DNA of 64,000 nt from Proteromonas lacertae (lineage: Eukaryota; Sar; Bigyra; Opalinata; Proteromonadidae): contig NGBS01001179.1 in NCBI GenBank assembly GCA_002245135.1, positions 1 to 64,000 on the forward strand. Direction: 5' to 3'. The notes below the pieces were generated by a model. The model worked only from the letters and a program-made list of their open reading frames with translations. It searched no databases and had not been told where the DNA came from. Below, piece after piece: positions 1-10,870 of the stretch. A program made the translations under genes and the position numbers. How positions within the stretch are numbered: position 1 is the first letter of the stretch; the number at the start of each line of letters is the position of its first letter.

Positions 1-306
1 AAGATATATATTTAAAACAATCTGAGTTGTTTCAATATGATAAATATGTAAAAGAAAATTTTGTTACAATTAATGATAAGATTGCACTTCCATGTCCTAT
101 TGGTTATTCTATTAGAACACCTCTTGCTGTTGATATTTTCTCCATATACTGTTTTTGCTGTTGCACCATTATTGAAAGTGTATTTTATGTTTTCATCTGA
201 CTTTTGCTCAAGATTGTATGTAACTGAACAAGGTAAATTAATAGGTGAAGTAGATAAAGCAAATTTATTTAAGTTTATAAAGGAAGAATTAAAAGATGTC
301 GCTTAA
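1..306 (+). CDS. C-terminal end of a CLC-type chloride channel/transporter (partial)
   Basis: This is the 3' end of a gene that starts left of the window. The last ~55 residues (from SPYTV to the stop) read like the second CBS domain at the cytosolic C-terminus of eukaryotic CLC proteins: 'SPYTVFAVAPLLKVYFMF', then 'LYVTEQGKLIGEV', then a final helix. The preceding part of the CBS pair (INDKIALPCPIG) is in another frame, so there is a one-base slip near 140-150, or a junction I cannot resolve. CLC family members move chloride across plasma or endomembranes, and the CBS pair tunes gating. Only the tail is visible, so the family call rests on a short match. Confidence 0.5.
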
Positions 307-474
307 TAATTATAATTTATTTTTCATTTTGTAATGTACTTTTTTATATTTAATAAAATAGAAAATTGTTTTTTTTTGTATTGTTGTTTAGACTACACAT
401 AACTATGCTACATATATAACATACACTACTTTTTTAAATTATCAAATATCTATTTTTAAATAACCCGCTAATTT

Positions 475-1340
475 ATCTAAAATAGTAAGTTATTAACACC
501 TTCTTAAATCACTAAAATTATTTTGTAGATTATGTCAACCACTCAGAAGATTACTAACTATCATTCAAGATCAAATTGTTCAAAAGGTACAAATATAAAA
601 AGAAGAGCCGAGGAATGATAGTATCAGCACATCAGAGTAAGAAAGAAAGTAAGTGTGTTTCAATTAAAAAATCTGATGAACAGAAGGAGAGTATGATCAT
701 ATAAATAAAATATTATTAGATGTTATGCCATATAATACTACATTCATGAATGATCCAAGTATTAAAATAAATCTGTATTTTGAATGAGTATTATAACATA
801 GTCAGTTGTATATTCAGAAGGAGTAGATTTAAGCATGACTTTAGAAGAGTTTATCAGTTGATTTATTCTCCTTCGTTGATATTGAAAGTGATTGATAATC
901 CAGAATTAAGAGAAGAGGCTAATATAAGTTTAAAGAGTTTAAAAATATAGTTTAAAAATGGTCCTCCATCGTTTAGATTATATATATTCAGAAGGCATTT
1001 CTGATATATCTGTAGCTTATTGCTGCTTGATCAATTTGGTAGAAAAGCACGAATATCAATAAGATTACATGAAAGACCACAGAAGATATATGGATATTAT
1101 TATGGCAAAAGAGTTGTTAATAAAATCATAAGTGAAGATTATGCTGATGAATGGCTAAAATTAGCTAAAATAACAAAATGTGGATATTGTGATATTATTA
1201 TTGATACTTAAAACATAAATGGCTATTTTTATTGTTTATACTTATTCTTTTATACTTTCAATTAAAACAAATTCATAAAATTATAAAGATAATACATATT
1301 TTGAATAAAAATAAATTAATTGATGAATTGATGTATGAAT
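475..1340 (+). repeat. Tandem duplication, copy 1 (decayed)
   Basis: Bases ~475-1340 match ~1745-2650 almost base for base, with about 1.26 kb between equivalent points. The copies share the lead-in 'CTAAAATAG', the whole small gene, and about 130 bp of 3' flank up to 'GATGTATGAATTTT'. Copy 1 carries indels that break the gene; copy 2 does not. Confidence 0.85.
532..1211 (+). pseudogene. Broken copy of the small unknown gene at 1803-2509
   Basis: It starts with the same ATG-Ser-Thr exon as the intact copy. One A is missing in the run near 590, which shifts the first exon out of frame. The third exon is broken again just after MTLEE by extra bases and a TGA near 858. The last 60 codons (from 1020) are open and nearly identical to the intact copy, except for a different C-terminus. 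High identity in the open part suggests the duplication is recent. Confidence 0.75.
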
Positions 1341-1744
1341 TTTGATAGTTTAGCATATTAATATCTGCAACATAATTCAAAGGCTCGAAGAGTATTGTTG
1401 ATGTATAAATTTCATTTATTTTTCTTTCAAAAGGATTTTTTTGTATGTAAAAACACCTTTACGACCATCCTTTTTAAGGAATATAGAACAATTGATGATA
1501 TTGTATATAGGAAAAATCCCTATCCAACTCAACTTCATTATATTTTACATTTCTATTAAATATTACATACTTCCTGCAAAATGTAATACCAAGATTAGTT
1601 TGACATGTTGCAATACCTAAATCAACTTTCATAGAACAATGTAAAATATAAAATTTAAGAAAATTAATTCGTTACTAACTAGCCGTTTCAATTATTTATC
1701 AAATCTTATCAGATCGTGAACTTAGTATTTTTAATAATTTCTTT
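1341..1744. other. Spacer between the tandem copies, with possible decayed coding on the minus strand
   Basis: This stretch is absent from the other copy's flank. Minus-strand translation of ~1480-1640 gives a protein-like run (CSMKVDLGIATCQTNLGITF and about 30 more residues) before stops appear. I do not recognise it. It may be the tail of a gene captured by the duplication. Confidence 0.3.
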
Positions 1745-2650
1745 TATCTAAAATAGCAAGTTATTAACACCTTCTTAAATCACTAAAATTATTTTGTAGA
1801 TTATGTCAACCGCTCAGAAGATTACTAACTGTCATTCAAGATCAAATTGTTCAAAAGGTACAAAATATAAAAAGAAGAGCCGAGGAATGATAGTATCAGC
1901 ACATCAGAGTAATAAAGAAAGTAAGTGTGTTTCAATTAAAAAATCTGATGAACAGAAGGAGAGTATGATCATATAAATAAAATATTATTAGATGTTATGC
2001 CATATAATGCTACATTCATGAATGATTCAAGTATTAAAAATAAATCTGTATTTTGAATGAGTATTATAACATAGTCAACTGTATTTTCAGGCGAAGATAA
2101 GTCAAATGAAATAGATTTAGGAATATATCAGAACATGACTTTAGAAGAATTATATAATGAATTATGTTCTTCAGCTATTGTGAAAGTGATTGATAATCCA
2201 GAATTAAGAGAAAAGGCTGATATAAGCTTAGAAGAGTTTAAAAATATAGTTAAAAATGGTCCTCCATCATTAGATTATATATATACAGAAGGAGTTTCGG
2301 GTAAAGTGGTAGGATATTCATTGTTTGATCAATTTGGTAGAAAAGCACGAATATCAATAAGATTACATGAAAGACCACAGAAGATATATGGATATTATTA
2401 TGGCAAAAGAGTTGTTAATAAAATCATAAGTGAAGATTATGCTGATGAATGGCTAAAATTAGCTAAAATGACAGAAAGAAAATTTCCTAATATCTTGATT
2501 AATACTTAAAACACAAATGTTTTTTTTATTGTTTATACTTTCTCTTTAATACATTTTTTTTCAATTAAAACAAATTCATGAAATTATAAACTTTATAAAT
2601 ATTTTGAATAAAAATAAATTAATTGATGGATTGATGTATGAATTTTTGAG
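1745..2650 (+). repeat. Tandem duplication, copy 2 (carries the intact gene)
   Basis: Second copy of the 475-1340 unit. Its 3' flank (from ~2505) is also shared with ~11293 onward, so this flank is common to two different duplications. Confidence 0.85.
1803..2509 (+). CDS. Unknown ~200-aa protein, three exons
   Basis: I do not recognise this family. Splicing the GT...AG pairs at 1963-1991 (29 nt, phase 1) and 2048-2074 (27 nt, phase 0) joins three open segments into one frame: a basic N-terminus (MSTAQKITNCHSRSNCSKG), a short linker, and an exon starting ~25 codons before MTLEELYNELC. The C-terminal half holds 'DQFGRKARISIRLHERPQKI' followed by a Tyr-rich 'YGYYYGKR' and an acidic-aromatic helix ending ADEWLKLAK. 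No signal peptide or membrane span is seen. A decayed tandem copy lies immediately upstream. The shared 3' flank with the HMG locus at 11.3 kb suggests that this gene once sat next to an HMG-box gene, as one duplicated block. Confidence 0.6.
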
Positions 2651-4098
2651 TTCTCTCCAATGAAGTTAATAGTACAATCATCAAACACTTGTATGGATAA
2701 ATTATTTCTGTTTTTATTCATTTCTCCATTACAAATCTTTCATCTCTTAGAAGGACTTATTTGTATATTTCGTTTTATGCTGTTTATGATTGTTACTAAC
2801 TTTAATATTACTCTCTGATAACTGATTAATTTGTTTGGGTAATATTTTTATGTTTTTTGGCTTTTCTTTTACGATTATCTTTTTTGTTTCTTTTCATTTG
2901 TTTTACTTTGATCTAGTTTATCCTACTGAGATTTAAATTCTGACATTATTAATGGAATTAATTCAGGATAATTATTTACATAAAATTGATATTCTATATG
3001 ATTTCTTTTTTTATCCAAATCAGCTAAATCTAAATACATCTGTTTATCAATTGCCTTTAATTTGTTCCAGGATTTTTTAACACTTTTATTGATTGCATTC
3101 TGGTCAATTAAATCAACATTACATTCTCTATTTAGCTCATACTCTTTATAATATTTTTCATAATGTTCAAATGCAGTTAATGATTGGTGTTATGGTATTT
3201 TCTAGCTTATGTTTATACTTACAACAGTTTTAAATGTTTGAAATAAGAATAAAATCTTGAATAATGTTAATCTCAGTATAATGCAAAGTAAAATAGTAAT
3301 GAAATATGAAATGATCATTACTATTTGTAATTACATTATATGAACTATTCTGTTCATCAAATAACCTATTATTTCTAACAATAATTTGGACTTTCTATCA
3401 AAACCATTTGTTTTATTGATAATTAATGACCATATTTTCATTAAATCATCTGAAGGCTTTTTTCAATATTTCTGTAGGTAAAGTAATATAAATTAGATTG
3501 TAATTCACAAACAGTATACTCATTATTTTGATTATGGACTATTTTACACACTCTACTTCCATCAGATAATAATATAGTGAAATTAATATCATCATAATAG
3601 GATTTTACTAATTAGTATAAGAATTTAACAAATACATATTTGAATATATTCATCATAACTCAATTTTCCATCTGAAAATTTGTAACGAATTGAATTGCTT
3701 GATATAAGTAAACTGTTAACTTGGACTTCCTTAATTAGAATAACAAACACTCCATTTTTACCCAATCCAACCGATTTTGATTTGTTAATGATTATCTATA
3801 AAATAATATAACAATTAGAATGTTCATTATACTTGTTCTATATTAAAAATCAGACAATGATCTTCATTTGACTGTTTGGAGCTTAAATCGGTATACAATA
3901 TTTGATACTCAACTGAATTATTAAGATTAAAGTTTAAAAACACTGAGTCCATAAGTGTAGAGCTTAGTTTAAGAAAAAAGAATTTTGATGGTAATTTAGT
4001 CAATTTGACATTTAATTACATTTTCATATTTTTGTCTTATCTCGGTTGTTTTCAATGATTATTAAAAGCGAAATATGTAAAAATGAAGGGCATATATT
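2505..4098 (+). repeat. Degenerate copy of the HMG-box/BTB promoter block at 11293-12898
   Basis: Nearly identical over ~1.6 kb to 11293-12898. This copy has an internal deletion near 2790-2815, where 'ATCATATG...GGATAG' present at 11581-11640 is missing. It also has an extra T near 3187 and other small indels, so the minus-strand HMG gene it carries (start ATG at 3952) is disrupted. It stops abruptly inside the first codons of the BTB gene (4083-4098) and switches to pseudokinase sequence. Confidence 0.85.
2640..3952 (-). pseudogene. Decayed HMG-box gene copy
   Basis: Counterpart of the gene at 11385-12758, reading from 3952 down. The N-terminal exons and the HMG segment are recognisable, but the coding part after the box has lost a block of residues and shifts frame. 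An extra base near 3187 also breaks the start of the HMG box. Decay is modest, so the duplication is not old. Confidence 0.7.
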
Positions 4099-4372
4099 AA
4101 GTTCCAATGTAATTATCTTCATTAAATGGTAATTTCTTACAAATCATTTCATATAATATACATCCAACTGACCAAATCACACTTCTCTCATTACATTCAT
4201 ATCCATTCAGCTCTTCTGGGCTTTTGAAATTCACATCATACAATCTCATATCTTCATCTTTTCTCAATACATTCAAGAATAAATCACATAACTTTATACT
4301 ACTATCATCTATTATTACATTGGAGCTCTTTAAACTATCAACTACTAAATCATACTTATTCAACATCACTTA
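4097..4372 (-). pseudogene. Pseudokinase fragment, near-identical to ~8400-8690
   Basis: Ninety codons of the pseudokinase fold (from MMLNKYDLVV through LKSSNV, LCDLF, SPEELNGYE and SVIWSVGCILYEM to LPFNED) with neither the start nor the rest of the gene. It differs from the full gene at 5805-9086 at only a few bases, so it is a recent partial copy. It abuts the truncated BTB start exon on its left side. No promoter or terminal exon is present. Confidence 0.85.
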
Positions 4373-4571
4373 TTATAAAAATATGTGCAATTCAATCAAA
4401 GTATCTGGTCCACTTGACACTCCATAAAATATTTTCAATGGTAATCCTTTTGGTCTGTTTAAGAATAATCAATACAATCTTTACCAAAGTAAGTATCTAA
4501 CATTCTGATTGCTGTTTTACTTACCCTTCCCTACTATTTACTATTACGCATTTTTTTCTTTTGTATTGTCT
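4373..4571 (-). other. Unexplained segment with protein-like minus-strand reading
   Basis: Minus-strand translation gives two short plausible peptides: one with TAIRMLDTYFGKDCIDYS, then one with RPKGLPLKIFYGVSSGPD ending at a stop near 4380. There is no start and I recognise no family. It could be the end of a gene interrupted by the hAT insertion to its right. Confidence 0.25.
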
Positions 4572-4579
4572 AGTCCTAC

Positions 4580-5570
4580 CAGGGTTGTATTTATCGGTTA
4601 CCGACGGAGATAGGTCAAAACCTATAGGTTTTGCCTTGACTGTCGGTCGGTCAAGCCATACAAGCCGTATATTATAAAATCTATTTTAATTCATTATATA
4701 CTAATTTTCCCTTCATAAAAACTATCTTATAATATATTTTAATACTTGATTCATATATTTTCAATTCAATTAAATAATTTTTAACTTTTTATAAAGAATT
4801 ACAATTTAATACTCAACAATAATTAGGTATTTTATATAATTATGTTCTTATTTATTTCTACTAATCATCAGTTTCATTTGTAATCTATCACATGATAAAT
4901 TTGATTTGGATAAGTTACTTATTTGTCCAGCCTCTGAAAATATTCTTTCTGGCTCTGAAGATGTTGTAATGAATATCATAATGCAAATATTCTTGTACTT
5001 CATTTGGCATAATTAATCTCTTTCTTTTTACTGCAAATGCATTTGTCAAGGCTTTTTATCTTTAACATATTATACCAAAAGGTTTTGTATAAGTTAAAAT
5101 TAAGATGTTTAAGCATATTTGCCTCTTTTAAGGCAATAACTTCACGAGCCGCTCCAATTGGTAAAACTATACTCCTAGAATATATAATGATAGATTATAT
5201 TAGATACATTTATGATAATTTTAAGAAATGATTAATGTCAAGCTAAAAGTTTGCCATTTTTTCTTTCAAATTTTTATAATCATTCTATACTATATATTAC
5301 ATATATAACACAATAGAATAACTCATTGGTAAGGTTAGATTCAATTATGAAGAAAGAAAAAAGCGCATCGACCGACGGTTAATTCGGTAATTTATAGAAT
5401 GATATATAGAGCTTGAATTCAATATGTACAGTTAGATAATATTATTAATATCACATGTTTAGGAGGAGGTCAGCTAATAGTTACTACAGCCTGGTGTCGG
5501 TCAACATTTATTTATTGACCTACGACCGATCGGTTTTCTCCGTCGGTCATGACCGATTTATACAACCCTG
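4580..5570 (-). mobile_element. Decayed hAT-family DNA transposon with intact ends
   Basis: The element is 991 bp. It begins CAGGGTTGTATTTATCGG and ends CCGATTTATACAACCCTG, so the terminal inverted repeats carry the CAGGGTTG/CAACCCTG ends typical of hAT. It is flanked on both sides by the same 8 bp, AGTCCTAC (4572-4579 and 5571-5578), the hAT target-site length. Subterminal ACCGACGG/CCGTCGGT motifs recur in both orientations. On the minus strand around 4870-4960 a remnant of the hAT C-terminal dimerisation domain is readable (TSSEPERIFSEAGQISNLSK); the rest of the transposase is gone. It is a non-autonomous relic or an internally deleted copy. Confidence 0.88.
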
Positions 5571-5804
5571 AGTCCTACTATTTATATTTTATTTTGGCTT
5601 TTTGTATCAAATCCTACACCAATTCAAAACATTGAAATATCCATTAAGAAATCAAATAGCTGGTGAGTTTTTATCTATTTTTTCACTTTGTTTTTACTCA
5701 TGTCATACTGGTGTTTCTGATGGAAGTATTTCATATTATAAACTAGATCATACATTTTTATCAAAAGATCAATTCAAAAATTGCAATATATTAACAATAA
5801 TAAT
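5571..5804 (+). other. Segment right of the hAT element, possible gene remnant
   Basis: Plus-strand translation from ~5602 gives an open run (YQILHQFKTLKYPLRNQIAG and about 40 more residues) that is not the shadow of the neighbouring LRR exon until ~5805. No family is recognised. It may be the other side of the locus that the hAT element interrupted. Confidence 0.2.
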
Positions 5805-8800
5805 CTATTTAATTAATTTTACTTTCGGCAATTCTTTCTTTTCTTCTTCTGATATTCCTTCTAAGTTTATTCTCCCAATTGTTGAAAATGTTTCTAAAAA
5901 TGATTTTAATTCTATTTTATCTATATTTTCTTTGACTGTTATTGCTAATTCATCTAAATATTCAAACACATGTTTGTTTTCCTTCATTAATTTCAATTCT
6001 GTTATATCTAATTTGTTTCTTGATATATTTATCTTCTTTATTTTTTTATACTCTTTTAAACACTTAATTAATATTGTTATTCCTTTTTCACTTATTCCAG
6101 TATCTATTCAATAATAATATTTACAAAATACTTGATATATTTAAAGATGTTGGATTAGGACTTACAAATTTATCTATATATTTACAGATTATCTCTATTC
6201 CTTCATCTCCAATATCATTATTGTATATTGATATACATTCTACATCTTCTGGTAAGGAATCTGTTAATTCTTTTAATCCTCTACAGCTGATATGATTATT
6301 GGATAAATCAATTTCTCTATAACCAATCTGTTTAATCAATGAGATGTGAGAATCATTCAGATTCATATCTGTTTTATTAAAAATATAGATAATATACCTG
6401 AAAAATTATATCTTCTATTATCAGAATATTTTATTCCCTTTTTAATACAATAATCCAAATAATATTCCAATTCTTCATTTGTCCATGATGTACATTTCAT
6501 TTCTATAAATGGATATTCTTTATTTTCTAACGATTTTGAACAAATTGCTTTTAATACATTTATTTTGATATTACTTCCATTTAGATTCATTGTATCATAT
6601 CTTTTAAATAAATCTATTTTATTTGTTAATAATACTACACTTTCATCGTCTATTGACATACTACTCAAATTCATTTTATAAGGATGACAATCTATTAATA
6701 TCTGTAAACTGTTTAACAATAATTTAAAACCATTATTACAAATTGCGTTGTCTAATCAACAAAAATGAAACATAATATAAATATACTATGAATGTTTAAA
6801 TGCACAATGTCATCAATCACTTTAACATAATTCATCAAATATTCTATTCCATATGCATCTATGTTATTATCACTTATATCAAGCTTGATCTTTTCATGAA
6901 TATTCTTTAAACCATCTAATAAATATATTAATCCTATTGAAGATAATCCCATCTCTATTTAACATTATATAACATCACTATACTTGAACAATTAACGCTA
7001 TTATAATTCTTTAATAAATGTATATGTGGAGATAATATTTTCATTCCTTCATCTCCTATTTCATTTCCATTTAATCTAAGATAATAAAGATGTGGAAATG
7101 AAGATAAATTGTTAATCAGTATTTCAACACTTTTATATGTTAGTTTATTATCTAAAAAATATAAAAATATCAAATTATACTACTTAAATTTATCTCTTTT
7201 ACTTCTCCAAATTCATTTGATCTTAAAGAAATGAAGGATTTGAAAATATCATCATCAATTTCTAAATTACTCAAATTCACTTTTGTTGATATGATTAATT
7301 CTGGTATATTTTTATCAATCAAAATTCTCCAATTAAAATCAAATTCTATCTTTGAAATTGGAAATTTAGAGAATAAAGCTTGTAATCCTTTTGAATGGAT
7401 ATCATCGTTACGCTGCATATATATATTATTAATATTTGGATATTTATATAATTCTTCTGATAATAACAGCGTTGATTCATCATTTAATCTCATTTCTCTA
7501 AGATTCAATTCGTTATCTTTGTTGATTAATAAATGTAAATATGGAAGTAACAATTTGAAGCCTTTTAAGCCAATTGGATTACCTATTTTATAATAATAAA
7601 TACTTAAAGTACTTTCAATAAATATGTATTCCAGTTTCATCATTAATGGAATTGATTTAACAAATGTCTCAATAAAATGATTACTAAGGTTATTGTATAA
7701 AAAATAGATTATCTGTAGATTTGAAAATCGAGAAAAATAAGAACCAAATAATGACTGAAAATTAATTGGAATATAAAATCCATCAGAACCATCTAATGAT
7801 AAAAACTATTAGATATATACCAAAGACAAGATTTGTTGGATCTATTAACTTCACCACACTGAAGAAATAATTCATCCCTTCTTCACATACACACATGCAT
7901 TTTGAATTAATTGTCATCATTTTAACGAAAGTTGGAATTTTAATATTTAATATCTCTTTATCCAAATAACATTCCCTTCCTTCTTTACATTGATGATGAA
8001 TTTGATACTTCAGTTTATCTTTTATTGATTTATCTTTTTTGTATATTTTTATCATCAATAATATTGATAATACTCTTTTATTAGGTTTATTATTGTATGA
8101 TTCTATTAAATCATTTCTTATTCTTTCCCATTTATTACTTTGAACATAATATTCTGTCGGATACATTATTGGAAACATTATACTATCTTTGTCGTTGTTA
8201 AATAATAACTCTTTTCTTTCATCACATATCATCAATGAATCATTTTCATCTTTTAATATCTCATTCATTTTCGTCATTTCTTTTCTCAGCTCTTTTACAC
8301 TCATTCTATCTTCAGTTTTCACTTTTAACATTCTTTCTATCATTTCTTTCATCACTTCATCATATTTCACATCAAAAAGGTATTTGGATATGAGAATATT
8401 GTTTATGGTTTTAAACATATCATTATCTTCATTAAATGGTAATTTCTTACAAATCATTTCATATAATATACATCCAACTGACCAAATCACACTTCTCTCA
8501 TTACATTCATATCCATTCAGCTCTTCTGGGCTTTTGAAATTCACATCATACAATCTCATATCTTCATCTTTTCTCAATACATTCAAGAATAAATCACATA
8601 ACTTTATACTACTATCATCTATTATTACATTGGAACTCTTTAAACTTTCAACTACTAAATCATACTTATTCAACATCATTAAAATATCGCATATACTATA
8701 CATCATATAACAAATATCACCACTTGTTAAGGATCCACTATGGATTATCTCTTCTAAATCTCTATCATAATAGTATCTCTCTAATATCATCATTTTACTA

Positions 8801-9086
8801 CTTATTCGATGTACTTGTGATGGATAAGCGAAGCATGAACAACAATCTGACAAGAAACTGATTCTAGCACAAAATTTTAATATTTTCTTTTCTTTAATAT
8901 CACCAGTGTTGAAGATTTTTACAACATTTGTATTACTTTTTTGTTTTATTAACAATTCTTCCTCACTTTTACTCTTTTCTACTCTTTCTTTAACCTATTA
9001 CATAACAATGCAGTCACATATACTTCTACATTCAATTTATATTTCAAGATCTTTTCTATTTCACAATTTTGATAGAAATATGACAT
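5805..9086 (-). CDS. Pseudokinase-LRR protein A
   Basis: Multi-exon gene. Exon 1 starts MSYFYQNCEIEKILKYKLNV (ATG 9086-9084) and joins the kinase exon across a 29-nt phase-0 intron at ~8999-9027. The kinase-like domain (to ~8250) keeps a beta-3 Lys (VVKIF), the LK..N of the catalytic loop (ESLKSSNV) and SPEEL. It lacks the catalytic Asp, has CDL in place of DFG, and lacks the F-helix Asp (SVIWSVGC). A linker follows, then ribonuclease-inhibitor-type LRRs in exons near 7170-7643, 6955-7160, 6752-6950, 6363-6719, 6121-6366 and 5805-6110. Introns in the LRR part fall at the same Ser-Asn point, phase 1. No signal peptide or membrane span is seen, so it is probably cytosolic. Likely role: a sensor or scaffold rather than an active kinase (inference). 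Confidence 0.8.
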
Positions 9087-9350
9087 TTTTTAATAGATTC
9101 GTTTTGATTATTCTTGGGGAAACTTTGGTGCGAAAAATGATGATGTTTATTAAAACTAAATTCCAATTTAATCAACAACACAACAACCACTATAAAGACA
9201 CCCATAGTTTCACCTATTTATGATAAAAACAACAACAATAATAATAAACAGATAACAAATGAATTAATCAATAGTGCAACGCAGAAGGATCCTAAGACAG
9301 GTATAAAGAATATACCATTCAAAGCACCACAAGCAATATCGATTAACAAT

Positions 9351-9770
9351 ATGAGTTATAATCCAATCACTCAGATGTGGGAAGGAAATGAAGATGATGA
9401 AGAAATATTAGAATTTGATGAAATTATCAATGAAACTACTGGTAGTAACAAAAAGAAAAAGAAAAAAACAAAGAAAGAAAAGATTAATGATTTATCACCT
9501 TTTCACTTAACTCTAACAGAAGAAATAATCATCAAGAGAAGAGCTCGACAACATCTAGTAGACTTAAAATACCCTAAACATGGAGTAGAAGCTAGATTGA
9601 TAGCTAATACAGTGAAATCTAAAAGAATTTCTGAATCAACACCGACATGTCCTATTACTGTATCTAGACAGTATGATGCTCGTCCTGACTTGTTTATTAT
9701 TAGAGATATGGCTGTACAGAGAGTAGCTTTAGATAATTATAAAATGGAAGAGATGATGAGTAAAAAATGA
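9351..9770 (+). CDS. Small conserved-looking protein with an N-terminal WEGN motif
   Basis: The ATG at 9351 gives 139 aa: MSYNPITQMWEGNEDDEEIL, an acidic stretch, a Lys-rich stretch (KKKKKKTKKEK), then a helical basic C-terminus ending in TGA. The same frame is open upstream to ~9168 without an ATG and reads like coding (an Asn run, then TGIKNIPFKAPQAIS), so a further 5' exon is likely. N-P-x-T-x-x-W-E-G-N resembles the short N-terminal motif of the fungal Byr4/Bfa1 mitotic-exit regulators, but nothing else supports that. It is divergent from the pseudokinase-LRR gene that starts 264 bp to the left. Confidence 0.5.
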   Translation: MSYNPITQMWEGNEDDEEILEFDEIINETTGSNKKKKKKTKKEKINDLSPFHLTLTEEIIIKRRARQHLVDLKYPKHGVEARLIANTVKSKRISESTPTCPITVSRQYDARPDLFIIRDMAVQRVALDNYKMEEMMSKK

Positions 9771-9954
9771 TTATTATTAGTAAAATCTATTTTATATAAA
9801 CATATATATGTGTGATAATTTAACAAAATGTTCTTTATTTCATTCATTTATGTATTAGGGATCAAATATAAAAATCATAAATTCAGAAAATAACACTAAA
9901 AAATGAGGGGAAAAACATATAAATATTTCTAATATCCCTTTTTAATACTTATTC

Positions 9955-10690
9955 TTAATACTTAGATGGCATTTGTTGTGTAATACAATGAATATTACCA
10001 CCACCCAATAATATTTCTCTACTTTTCACACTCACTATCTTACGATCAGGAAAGATTTCTTGAAATTGTTTTCGTACTACTTCATCAGTTGCTACATCAA
10101 AGGCAGGTAAAACAATACCTTCATTAGCCATATAGAAGTTAATATAACTACCTGGTAATCTTCCATATTCTCTTGCTATCGTTCCATCTTCAGATATTAC
10201 ACCATTTGCTTCTTTATCTGTTCTTGTTAAAGTTGGATCTGGAATGGGGATTTTGTGGATTTTAATGGTTCTACCTTTAGCATCTGGGGTCATTGTTAAT
10301 ACTGCTTCCGCTTCACGTGAGATTCCATATTATGGATCTGATGGGTTATTCGTCCAAGCTAATGCAACTTCGGCTGGTCTAACAAAACAGCATATGTTGT
10401 CTACATGACCATTTGTATCAACATCTCCATATAGACCGTGTGGTAACCAGATTACTTTCGTTGCACCTGTGTATTCTTTGAGATATTGCTCGATTTGTTG
10501 TTTGTTCAGATCTGGATTACGATTTGGATTTAATAAACATTCTGCTGTTGTAATTAGTGTTCCTTCACCATCTACATGGATAGATCCTCCTTCTAGAATA
10601 AATGGAGCATCATAACGCTTGTAGCCAACTATATCACATATATGTGGTGCTACTGTTTCATCCTTTGAATAAGTAACTACAATTGTTACT
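9955..10690 (-). pseudogene. Agmatine deiminase, 5'-truncated with an in-frame TAA
   Basis: Agmatine deiminase hydrolyses agmatine to N-carbamoylputrescine on the way to putrescine. From ~10690 the minus strand reads about 240 residues of close family match: APFILEGGSIHVDGEGTL, AECLLNPNRNPDL, VIWLPHGLYGDVDTNGHVDN, YINFYMANEGIVLPAFD, and the active-site GGGNIHCITQQ with its Cys; the catalytic His of NGHVDN is present. The frame is interrupted once, by TAA at 10330-10332, at a position normally Gln (NPSDP-stop-YGIS). The N-terminal ~130-150 residues are missing and the sequence upstream is AT-rich noncoding. An intact reading frame apart from one stop suggests recent loss or a sequencing error, but the missing N-terminus argues for a pseudogene. 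Confidence 0.85.
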
Positions 10691-10870
10691 GTGATTTTAA
10701 TAATAGTTAATTTCTCAACATTTATCTCTTAAAAATAGAAATTTTAGAATTTGTATATTTATAACAATAAATATATGTTAAATGTAGTGATAGTTTTTTT
10801 AAGAATAAATGTATATAAACAATATATAATCAAAGTAGTAATAATAGTTTATATTTAAAAAAATATTTAT

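Noticed and set aside
8189-8710. 173-codon plus-strand ORF inside pseudokinase-LRR gene A
   Set aside because: Antisense shadow; the same shadow appears opposite copy B at 4224-4427 and copy D at 37433-37834.
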